Below are positions 41,115 to 50,086 of a stretch of 64,000 nt of DNA, piece by piece. How positions within the stretch are numbered: the first letter of the stretch is position 1; the number at the start of each line of letters is the position of its first letter. The position numbers and the translations under genes are program-made. The notes beneath the pieces are model-generated. The model was not told the origin of the DNA. It saw nothing but the letters and a program-made list of their open reading frames with translations, and made no database searches. The stretch comes from Anthopleura xanthogrammica (taxonomy: Eukaryota > Cnidaria > Anthozoa > Actiniaria > Actiniidae), in NCBI GenBank assembly GCA_964019055.1, contig OZ025217.1, positions 3,294,501 to 3,358,500 of the forward strand, given 5' to 3'.

Positions 41115-42644
41115 GTCTGTTTCGTCTTCTCTATAATCCGTGTAGCTTCAGCTTTGAATACTCTTAAAACAGAGCTCTGATGGAAAGAGAGGGGGGTAAA
41201 GTGCGCACCGTCGGCTTCCTGGGATACCAGCCACGTAGCTGAAGGAACTACCGACGTTAAACATCGTTACTTTCACCTTTACTTTTGATTGGTAAATTCG
41301 AACACTTTGACTTCTGCCGAAATGTAAGATTATGTTTCCTTTCACTATCTCTCGTCTTCCGCCGCGAATGCTGAATCTTTGAGGAAGTTATGATAACCTG
41401 AAGTGAATATCACTGCGGATCAGTCGGTCAAGGAAGTATTAAGGTCCTGATATGTGCTTGTCCTGTCTACCGGTTCAAAATTTTGTCAGATCTCTTTACA
41501 AATGACATTTCTTTACAGGCGGGCTGAGTTTACAGTCTTATCTCCTTACGATACCTAAGTTTCTGGCATTGTTTTCGGGGGGATTTTCTTCGTATATATT
41601 ATTTCATTCAGTTTCCTTAAAGACCCCGACTAAAGATAGCGAATGCTCATGCCTTCACGGCGTAGTAAATCCTTTCTTCCGGTTAAAAAATTTAAAACTT
41701 AAGCTTCCTTTCAAGGCTAAAGATAACCGTGTCGACTGAAAAATAAGACTGAAAAACGTTTATATCTTTTTATTCTTAATTTATGATTTTTAAAAAATGG
41801 ACGGAAATGAGTTCATTGAATGAGTAATGTAATGACATCTAAGTTAGCTTTTGTTCTGACGAAACCACAAACCCTACATAAAACATTGGGGAAAAAACAT
41901 TTAGTGGCACAAGAAAGATTGCATAAAAACATAAAGTTTTTTATTTACAAATTAATGCTAAAAAAAAATTTATGTATCTTAAAACGTATAGTTTCTGTTC
42001 CTTAAACTACTGCAATTCTTGTGACATTTTAAGCTCTTCATGTTGAAATATTATTACAATTTGATACCAATAGTAAAAGCAGAAAATGAAATTTTTAATC
42101 GCGTGACATTTTTCGATTGGAGTCGTGTAACAAAACGAAAACCACAACATTCTTAGAGTCCTTCAGAACACGGATATATTACAGAATATCTGCAAATATT
42201 GGCAATAATATTCGATACCTACAACTTTTTAATATTGCACTCTCGGGTCCTTTTTTTTTTTTTTTTTTTCTGTCAGACTCCAAATCCGAATATCAAAATA
42301 TTTAATATGCTTAGCACGTGAATATCAGAATAGTAAATGTCTTGCCATCATTAGCAAAGGCGTATATCATGATACGACGAACGACATATGTTTTCTTGAT
42401 TCTTTCACTGGAAATTCTATAATTACAGTTTGTAAAGAATCCAGTATATAAATGTCAGTGTTTAAAGCTTACTATAAAAAACTCCGCTCGGTTGCCTAGC
42501 CCTCTAGCTCCCTAAAGCTATTTTTCCGTAGATATAGGAATCACCAGCTAGTCATTTAGCTCATGTATACTTTATAAGTCAAGTTACAATAGAACATTTA
42601 GTAGTACGGCTCAAAGTTATTCATAAAACACATCTAGGAAATCA
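41115..42644. other. Non-coding stretch, nothing recognised
   Basis: AT-rich with a T-run at about 42251-42270. No supported gene. Confidence 0.45.
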
Positions 42645-42845
42645 AGGTTGCACTCGCCTCTCACTCTGGTTCGATACCGAGCTGAGTAGAGCTTGCTAGG
42701 TCTCATGATTCGAGGGTTTTTCTCCGTGTTCTCCAGTTTTCCTCCCTCCGAAAAACCCAACACGTTAGATTCCAATTCGATCTATGATGTAGTTATGCCC
42801 TGACTTTGATCAGCCCAGAGGCTGTTTCAAGGCATCGGTAAAATT
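42645..42845 (+). mobile_element. tRNA-derived SINE with single tail unit
   Basis: Box-B-like TGGTTCGATACCGAGC, then the body (GATTCGAGGGTTTTTCTCCG, GTTTTCCTCCCTCCG, CCAATTCGATCTATGA) and one tail (TGCCCTGACTTTGATCAGCC, CAGAGGCTGTTTCAAGG). This is the fullest plus-strand SINE with only one tail unit. Confidence 0.75.
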
Positions 42846-43468
42846 TGAAGGTTTGCGAAGAAAAATAACTTCCTTTCTGAGAAATGAGAATATAAAAATC
42901 ATAGTTTTCTGTCGCCTGGAGTGGCGATGACCAAAATATTTATATTTACAGGATTTCACAACTATACCTTTTTTTAGCCGTCTTATATGGCTCCGTAGTA
43001 ATAATTGTTTTAGTGTAGAGCTTTGGTGCTTTGATGATTGCGTTGCGCTACGAAGACTTTCCCAGAGGTTTAAGATTGCAGTCTGTTAAACGAAACTAGA
43101 TATGAAGCAATACTGGACAGGTCAAACATCAGACAGACTAATGCCCACTTAATGACACATGCGAGCTATTGACTTTGAAATATATATGTATATGTTATTC
43201 TTAGCTGTCATGGAAAGAGACCATCTTGACATAGATATCAGTTATGTCATCCGGAGTGTGGTATTGTCGAGGCTTGTCGCTCTCAGGGATCGCTCAATAT
43301 ATATTGGAGGAGAGGAGAGGAGAGGAGGTTTGGGTGAGAGTTTTGGGACACCTAAAGTTTGGCGGAATTAAAAAGTTGCCATATTTTCAACGCCTTCCAT
43401 AATAATAAGGGTTCCGAATACTTTACAAATAAACATCCATCCGTCTTTGATTCATGCAAGATATAGAG
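42846..43468. other. Non-coding stretch, nothing recognised
   Basis: No supported gene. A short (GGAGA)n tract at about 43306-43328. Confidence 0.45.
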
Positions 43469-43469
43469 G

Positions 43470-43845
43470 ATATTACATGGGCGCGCGGAGATACGGATTT
43501 TATCTTCGAGTGTTGAAAAGATCTCACGAGTGAGCGCAGCGAACGAGTGAGATCTTTTCAATACGAGAAGATAAAATTCGTATCTCCAAACGACCATGTA
43601 ATATTCTGTTTATCATATAATTATCCATGAAAGCAAATTTATCTTTTATACTTTTATTTACCTGCCATAAAAAGAGGTACAAGTAAACAAAATACTCAAT
43701 GTTTGTAGACTCAGTTTCTATTCAAGGTAACCATGGTAACGATCTTTTCACTAGTGAAAATAACATGTTATTTTCACTAGTGAAAATAACAAGTTTACGA
43801 AAGTGAGAAATATAGGTATTTCATGGATAATTATATGATAAAAGA
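43470..43845. repeat. Three nested or adjacent palindromes
   Basis: (1) 43470-43606 is a foldback: ATTACATGG, GGAGATACG, TTTTATCTTC and GAAAAGATCTCAC each mirrored around about 43538. (2) ATCATATAATTATCCATGAAA at about 43612-43632 is mirrored at about 43820-43841. (3) Inside (2), 43745-43786 is a perfect 42-bp palindrome centred on ACATGT and built from two copies of TTTTCACTAGTGAAAA. Another palindrome, GTTACCATGGTAAC-like, lies just before it. Confidence 0.9.
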
Positions 43846-44194
43846 TTATATCAGTTTTCATTGAAACCTTATTTTTTGCTGAACGTATAAATGTACTCTC
43901 AATAACTGAAAGTCGTACAAAAATTCATATAAAGAAAGCAAAACAGTTATGGATTTCGAAAGCTTAGACTTTAACTCAAATCTAGCACAATATGCTGCTG
44001 AAAGATAAATTCAAGCTATTGAGAAATTAAAACAAAAGTGAAAATATCCCCGGGGTCCTTCCAGAAGCTCCTCGCGTCGAACAGACGAGGGGGGGAAACA
44101 CTGTAGCCAGCGCTAACCAGGATGAAAAATTTGATTTCCATTCTAAACTTGTCATCATTTTTGGTTTGATTGTTTTGCTTCTTATCTTTCATTT

Positions 44195-44275
44195 CCTTCC
44201 CCCGCAAAACACGCTAAATTCCGATTCGATCTCCGAGTAGCCGTGCCCTGAGGTCGTTTTGGGGTATCGATACAA
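44195..44275 (+). mobile_element. Truncated SINE body and tail
   Basis: CGCTAAATTCCGATTCGATC followed by AGTAGCCGTGCCCTGAGGTC and GGGGTATCGAT match the end of the SINE at 42645. No tRNA head. Confidence 0.55.
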
Positions 44276-44388
44276 TTTTAAGCTGTTGTTTTTATCCTCA
44301 TTTATTTTTAGCCAGTTATACAACATTACAATATTAAAAGTCTTAATTCATGACATTGCATCCCAGAACTTTTTGGAAAGCCCTAAGG

Positions 44389-44640
44389 GGAAGCACTGGT
44401 AGCGTAGCGTCGAGAGCGATCGCCTCTCACCACCTGAGTTCGAGTCCCGCCGGGCTCGGTGTTGTATGTGAGTAGAGTTTCTAGTTGGTTCTCTCCTGTG
44501 CTTCGAGGGTTTTTCTCCAGTTTCTCCGGTTTTCCTCCCTCCACAAAAATCAAATTCTAAATTCCAATTCGATCATGGAACGAGGGCCACACGTTTGTTA
44601 GCGACGGGCTATTAAGTGCTACCCTCGTAAAAACAACTGG
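44389..44640 (+). mobile_element. tRNA-derived SINE with clear box B
   Basis: Head GTAGCGTAGCGTCGAGAGCG, CGCCTCTCACCACC and box B GAGTTCGAGTCCCGCC, then GTTGGTTCTC, TCGAGGGTTTTTCTCC, GGTTTTCCTCCCTCC and AAATTCCAATTCGATC. The tail differs from the AGCCCAGAGGTTGTT type and ends near GCTACCCTCGTAAAAACAAC, so it is a different subfamily. Confidence 0.75.
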
Positions 44641-44985
44641 AAGTTTTTTTTAAGGGAGAATTTAATAAAGTATATATTATCATTTAATGTTTCTTGCCCT
44701 TAGGGCTAGGAGTTACTCTATGTGATAACTAATCTTTATTGCATATGGCGTCGATAAGGAAGCTGATTAGCGGCTAAGGAAGACGACCACATTTTTTGCT
44801 GAATGAATTTTTGAACTTTGAAACAATTTTTTGATTTTTTTTTTTTTTTTTTTGCGAAAATGAAAATTTATGTTTCAAGTTGTAGTTGACGTTCACAGAG
44901 GATTAAATTTATCAGAATAGATTAGAGTAGAAATAATTTGTGGGTAGTTATTATGGCGCAAAAGACGTTATTTTTGGACTAAAAA
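44641..44985. other. Non-coding stretch, nothing recognised
   Basis: A T-run at about 44827-44854; otherwise nothing. Confidence 0.4.
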
Positions 44986-44989
44986 CACA

Positions 44990-45470
44990 ATGGCGAGGGT
45001 GAAATTTGATTGAAGGCATTCTGCACAGACAGAAGTTGGAAGTGGGATAAAATTGATGATATATGGAAAAGCTAAGCGTGATGAAAAAGCGAAAGGCCTA
45101 GGGTTTTAGTTGAGAAAGTTGATGGAAAAAAAGTTTATTTAGAGGACTGTAACTTCGTAGTTGACACGAGGAATAGAGATTAGAAGTAGGAATTAACATG
45201 TAAAAAAAATTGATGTATGGAGAAGGGTAATCAAAAGGCCTAGAATCTTAATCGAGAAAATTGATGGCGGGGAGAAAGTTAATGGTTTATTATGATAGAG
45301 GGCTGAACTTTGTGGTTGACGCCGGCTTAGCACAAAGGTTAGAAGAAGGAAAAAATTGATGTATGGAAAAGGGAGATGAAAAGGGTCTTAGTTGAGAAAG
45401 TTCATGGAAAAAAGGGCTGAAACGGGATATGAGTTGATGCTCAGCACAAAGGTTGTACTATGTACGTCAA
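44990..45470. repeat. Degenerate tandem repeat of about 140-160 bp, about 3 copies
   Basis: The words AAATTGATG[TA]ATGGA, AGTTGAGAAAGTTGATGG and AAAGGCCTAG recur in the same order at roughly 45050, 45210 and 45350. Highly diverged copies. Confidence 0.6.
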
Positions 45471-46960
45471 AATATGGAAAATATATTTAAAAAAATGCAT
45501 GACATTGTTCGTCATTATTTATTAATATACTATAATTTCACTTTCCTTCTGAAAGGCGAAAATATCGATCTTAGGTGAGAGTTTAGTTAGGTGTTTAGGT
45601 GATGTTTAGGTGAAGTGTAATTTTGTAAAGGCAGTGGTCGAAGACAAAAGTTATAAAAGAGACCTGATTCGTGTACAAGCTTCCATATTCGTGGCTTAAG
45701 TATTCCAGTGTTAGTCAGAGATTGTCAAGATGAACCAATGAACAAAGCACTTCCAACTAATTATTAAAGTGAGTATTCCTTTCCCTAGGTCTCTATGTGT
45801 ATAATCACTGATAATAATCTTTCGTATAATATAAATGTTATCAATCCATTGGATAACGTATTGTTTATCGAGCTATCACTTCCTACATTTATCCGAAAAC
45901 ATATACGGCTCCCGTGAGCTTCTTTCTCGCCACTTGGATGTGCATTTACTAATTGACCGTACATAGTCAATAATTATTATAAGAAACCAAGTGATATAAT
46001 CTTTTAAGTGTTGTTTACGTATTCTATGGGTTTTTATAAGTACTTTATAAAAACTTCCCTCTATCTCGTATAGGTTGGCCTTACACGCTACGGGACGAAC
46101 TCTTAACCATTCAAAAATTTTACCAAGTACATACCATTTACACGGAACCTTCCCTTTCATTTGCTCGGCTAGGAGTTTGATTTTTGGTCAGGATAGCACA
46201 GTTCCATGTAAACGTTAAACGGAACGCCTAAACATACAACTCTTTGGCTGTACTTTCATGAAATTTAGGTATTTCAAATTTAACAAAAATAAGGTAAAAC
46301 TGAGCAAGCGATCATAAGAACATTTGTCGATCGGGAAGATTTTTTTCGAAAGTTTACGTCAGCTTAATAGTGTCAATGCCCTAAATATATATATATGTAT
46401 ATATAAACGGTATTAATGTATCTGACCATATATAATCATCATATAATCATTACCTTGGCTATCAGATGGCACCTCTTTTTCGAGAAGCTAAGTTTCCATC
46501 TTGTGTATTCCCTGTTTTCTACCCGCTTCTCAGGAGAGCGAACGCATCACCAGGTGTTCATAGAAATTCATTTCACAAAAACTCTGAATATTGACTTAGT
46601 TATAAGTTGATGGAATTAATTCTTAATGAAAGTGAGTTCTGTATTAATTACTCTAGACTTGAACCTCGTTTAATTTATGAGCTTGTTTTCAAAGGAAAGT
46701 AAATATATAGTATATTAAAAAATAATAACGAATAACGTGTTGTGTTTTTTTGATAAATTTTTTCCATATTTTCACGCACGAATTTCATATTTAAGAAAAA
46801 TAATAATAGGATGAAGGAACACTGCCTGTTAAATCTTAATGAATATCTTCCGTTATGGAAAACTTGTTCAAATTTCCAATTTCCTATTTTTGTATTTGTT
46901 TCTCAGTGAAGGATTTGTTATAAAAGAGCGACGATCTTTTTCCTTTATTCATATATCTAT
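45471..46960. other. Non-coding stretch, nothing recognised
   Basis: AT-rich; short frames only. Confidence 0.45.
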
Positions 46961-46964
46961 TTAA

Positions 46965-47235
46965 CATTATCATTATCATTAATACTGTGATAAATTGTCG
47001 TTATCTTGATTGTTATCATTTTATTCGTTGTTATTATTGATATTGATATTGATAATATTATCTTTATTATCGTTATCATTATTATTATTATTATTATTAT
47101 CATCTTCATCATCATTATTTGCAGCAGTAGTAGCAGCTGAGCAGTAGTAGTAGTAGTAGCAGCAGCACAGTGGCAGCAGTAGTAGCAGTAGCAGTAGTAA
47201 CAGTGGCATTAGCAGCAGCAGCAGCAGTAGTAGAT
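46965..47235. repeat. Compound ATT and AGC/AGT trinucleotide repeats
   Basis: ATT/ATC-rich to about 47118, then AGCAGT/AGTAGT triplets to about 47231, like 2637-2880. Confidence 0.9.
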
Positions 47236-47511
47236 ATCATAAAATATTTTTTCATTATTAATATTCATTAGATATTAATGATAATAATAATAATAGGAAG
47301 TTTTTGGATAACGCATTTCACAATGTTTCAATGCGCTTTACAATTGTGACCAGTGGAGAGATAGTTTTCATTTATCACTCTTCTCCTCATCAAGATCATG
47401 AGTGTTTACTAACGACAGCGCGATGTTTGTCGATGAACGAACTGTTTGTGAAATAAAATTTATATTGAAATATATGTCGCCATAGCTCTAGACTCAATGG
47501 CTGGTGATATT

Positions 47512-47576
47512 AGCAGGGATACTCGACCTGTTTGACAAAAGGAACAGTTTGTTTGTCCTACCTCATGCTGTGGCTG
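47512..47576. repeat. 65-bp direct repeat, left copy (right copy at 49343-49403)
   Basis: GACAAAAGGAACAGTTTGTT TGTCC-type segment with CCTCATGCTGTG is repeated at 49343-49403 as GACAAAACGAACAGTTTGTT with CCTCATGTTGTG. The pair brackets a SINE-tail array and a DNA transposon. Confidence 0.7.
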
Positions 47577-47595
47577 GAATAAGAATAGATCAAGG

Positions 47596-47868
47596 CATCA
47601 CGTGATTAGAGTTTGTTAGGTACTTTCAATTTTATCAGTGAGTTAGCCGTGTCCTGACTTAGATCAAACTAGAGGTTGTTTACAGGTTTCGATCTGTGAG
47701 TTAGCCGTGCACTGACTTAGATCAGCCCAGAGGTTGTTTCAGGGTTCGATCTGTGAGTTAGCCGTGCCCTGACTTAGATCAGCCCAGAGGTTGTTTCAGG
47801 ATTTGATCTGTGAGTTAGCCATACCCTGACTTAGATCAGCCCAGAGGTTGTTTCAGGGTTCTATCTGT
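47596..47868 (+). repeat. SINE tail array, 4 copies of a 57-58-bp unit
   Basis: A short piece of SINE body (CACGTGATTAGAGTTTGTTAGG) leads into four tail units starting GTGAGTTAGCC at 47638, 47696, 47753 and 47810. Each unit contains CTGACTTAGATCA and AGAGGTTGTTT. Reverse complement of the 4523-5262 unit. Confidence 0.9.
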
Positions 47869-48024
47869 GTTTTTTTCGATATCAGAGTACATTAAGGGGG
47901 GATTGACATATTTCTCAAGGCCGTTGCTAAGAAAAATTGTAAAATTAGTTTGCCAAGTAATATTAAGAATTGGTGTTTGAAATTTTGACAATATGATAGT
48001 TATTGACAAAACGTCATAAATTGA

Positions 48025-48056
48025 TGACGTCATTATATGACGTCATCATGACGTCA
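48025..48056. promoter_or_regulatory. Three perfect CRE palindromes TGACGTCA
   Basis: TGACGTCA at 48025-48032, 48038-48045 and 48049-48056, inside the TTAA transposon. This is the full consensus for CREB/ATF dimers. Function is inferred only from the motif. Confidence 0.5.
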
Positions 48057-48381
48057 TAGAAACAGAAAAATCCTATAATTTATAAAGGCTTTGAACTAAT
48101 TACGAACTTTTTTACATATTTTAAATCTAAGAGACGTGGAAAATGTGGCTAAGGATGGATTTTTGATGTTGTTGAAAAATAGATTTTTTATGAATTTTTT
48201 TCTTCTTTACAAACCCTGTTTCAATCCATAATATTGTTGTCATTCAATATTTTTAAAAATCCATCCTTAGCTTTGAAGAAAATACTTTTTCGAATCTTTT
48301 GAAGCGGAAAAATCTGCATAATTTTTTAACATCGTAAAAATTATAGAATTTTCCTGAAAACGGAAGTGAAACTTCAAAAAT

Positions 48382-49125
48382 TTACATTTTTTTGCCAATG
48401 GGTTTCCTGTGTTTTGCGCCTTTTCCTGGGGCGAGAAATGTGTTCTGGAAAAAAGAACAGCAGCGAACTGAACTTGGAGAATCGTTTTGGAAGCATAATG
48501 TGTGAAATTTCGGAAGAATATATCGTAATTCGCTTCCATCTTGGAAATTAAAATGAACTTCAGTGCTCCCACATCTCGTACAAAAACGAAAACTAATGAT
48601 AATGTTTATTATCGCATCTTGGCTGGTTACGAGATGATTGTTGTTGCTTATCACAAGTTGTTTTTCACTAAGTTCTGATAAATTATGATTATTTTTGTCA
48701 AAATAGCCTTGCACTTCTTTTTTCAATATTTCTAATGCTTTCTCTATATCTTCCTGGCTATCTTTCTTTTCCTGTGAAAGAGGTTCCACACCTAGTTCGT
48801 CAAAAAAATTGTTCAAGTTCAAGTTGATGTTGTTGAGAAGTGGAAACTCTTCGCCGGTATTTGCCGTGTTTGGAGTCGGTTCGTTTTCCGAAGATACGAC
48901 ATAATCTTCTGAAATAACAATAACTTTAGGAGAAATTGCGTCTTCCTCGATGTCTTCCTCCACATTTACTAAATTATCTGTTTGGGTTTCGATACTTTTG
49001 GATGCTATACGCGGAAACGAGAAGTCGACTTGGCATCCAACACTAGGGTTTGTTATTGTTTTCCAGCGATTACCACTGGCTGTTTCAGCACGTTTTCGGA
49101 CCTTGGAGACTTTTTTCCCTTCCAT
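48382..49125 (-). pseudogene. Transposon-encoded ORF, unrecognised, about 247 aa from ATG 49125
   Basis: ATG at 49125 in context AAACATGGAA. The N terminus is basic (KVSKVRKR). Two related motifs, VGCQVDFSF and SIETQTD, occur about 20 residues apart; such CQ-D/TQTD motifs are often seen in front of transposase domains of THAP/Kolobok-type elements, a recollection not a search. An acidic linker and a helix of about 30 residues (KDSQEDIEKALEILKK) follow. Near the end there is a CxxCG pair (FCTRCG), after which the frame degrades with no catalytic domain visible. Its position inside inverted repeats with TTAA borders says it belongs to the transposon. Likely a remnant of the transposase N-terminal part or an accessory protein; an intron after the helix is possible. 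Confidence 0.5.
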
Positions 49126-49342
49126 GTTTTGTTTAAGTATTTGTTGACAAATAAAATTACATCGTACAATACAAAAAAACACCAGAAAAACCCTCGTGAA
49201 AATACGCTCGTAAAACTTACAGTCGTAAAAGTGAAAAACGCGAGCGCGCGCGCGGCGACCGGAAGTAAAAATTTAATATCTAGAACCTTCTCTTAGCAAC
49301 GGCGCTGCTTAGCAACGTAATATGTCAATCCCCCCTTAACCG

Positions 49343-49403
49343 GGGTGCTAGACCTTCTTGACAAAACGAACAGTTTGTTTGTCTCACCTCATGTTGTGCC
49401 TAG
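49343..49403. repeat. Right copy of the 47512-47576 direct repeat
   Basis: See the left copy; similarity starts four bases after the transposon's right TTAA. Confidence 0.65.
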
Positions 49404-49476
49404 TAGACCTGACTGAAATGATCATGAGGAACTCAGTCTTGATGGTTAGCAATTATTCCAGAGAATGACAAAAGAC

Positions 49477-49786
49477 ATGGTCACAATATTGGTTAATAAT
49501 AACAAGAGACTAAAACTTATAAAGTGTCTTTTGTCACATTCGTTCAAGATTGCAGCCATAAAACCAACAATACTCCCGTTTCGAGTTCTCTTTTACGCTG
49601 TGTTAACCTCAATTGTGCGTAAATTATGCAGAAATTTAGATAAAACTCGTGAAATTTCAAAGTATTTTTATTGTCTTCTTTACACACAGATCTCTTGAAT
49701 TTTCACGGGCTGTTACTGAATAAAAGAATATATTACACGGTTTTGAGGCTAACACAGCGTAAAAGAGAACTCGAAACTGGAGTATT
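49477..49786. mobile_element. MITE with CAATACTCCCGTTTCGAG ends, copy 2 (inverted relative to copy 1)
   Basis: The core 49569-49786 has both inverted ends. 49477-49568 matches the 92-bp extension at 26462-26554 in reverse orientation. By eye it is nearly identical to the copy at 26244; the longest shared open frame differs by one residue. Very recent activity or exchange. Confidence 0.85.
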
Positions 49787-50086
49787 CATGAGATTCCTCA
49801 AAGTGAATCTTGAGCATAAGCCTTATCAAGCATTAATTTCTCATATCACCCAAAACAAGGCCTAAAAACAATTTGAATACAAATTTAAATATTAAAAGTC
49901 TCATTTTGTCGATAAGACTGACCGCGCATGCGCGAACTGATGTGACGTCACAATAATGGATTTCTATAATTAGCCCTAGTGACGCAACTGAGACTCGATC
50001 GAGCTCGCGCGAACATGTGTTTGACATCTGTGACCTTGGAAAATAGATCATCTCGATTCAAGAAGTAAAGAAACTCCCATGACTTT
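49787..50086 (+). promoter_or_regulatory. Upstream region of the myristoylated-protein gene
   Basis: 300 bp between a MITE and the ATG. Holds a TGACGTCA site at about 49940-49947. A competing upstream ATG at 50079 opens a 17-codon frame overlapping the true start at 50087, which may damp translation. No TATA box is convincing. Confidence 0.35.

Larger units (their letters stand above)
47892..49339. mobile_element. TTAA-flanked DNA transposon, 1448 bp, with terminal inverted repeats
   Basis: Left end TTAAGGGGGGATTGACATAT at 47892; the right end is its reverse complement finishing TTAA at 49339. The inner match extends (CCGTTGCTAAGA on both sides). TTAA at both outer borders is the target-site type of piggyBac and Kolobok elements. 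The interior carries one open frame on the minus strand (48382-49125) and three TGACGTCA palindromes near the left end. Too short for a complete transposase, so probably a deleted copy. Confidence 0.88.

Noticed and set aside
48000..48060. Host promoter based on the CRE cluster
   Set aside because: It lies inside a transposon with no host gene start nearby; kept only as a motif observation.
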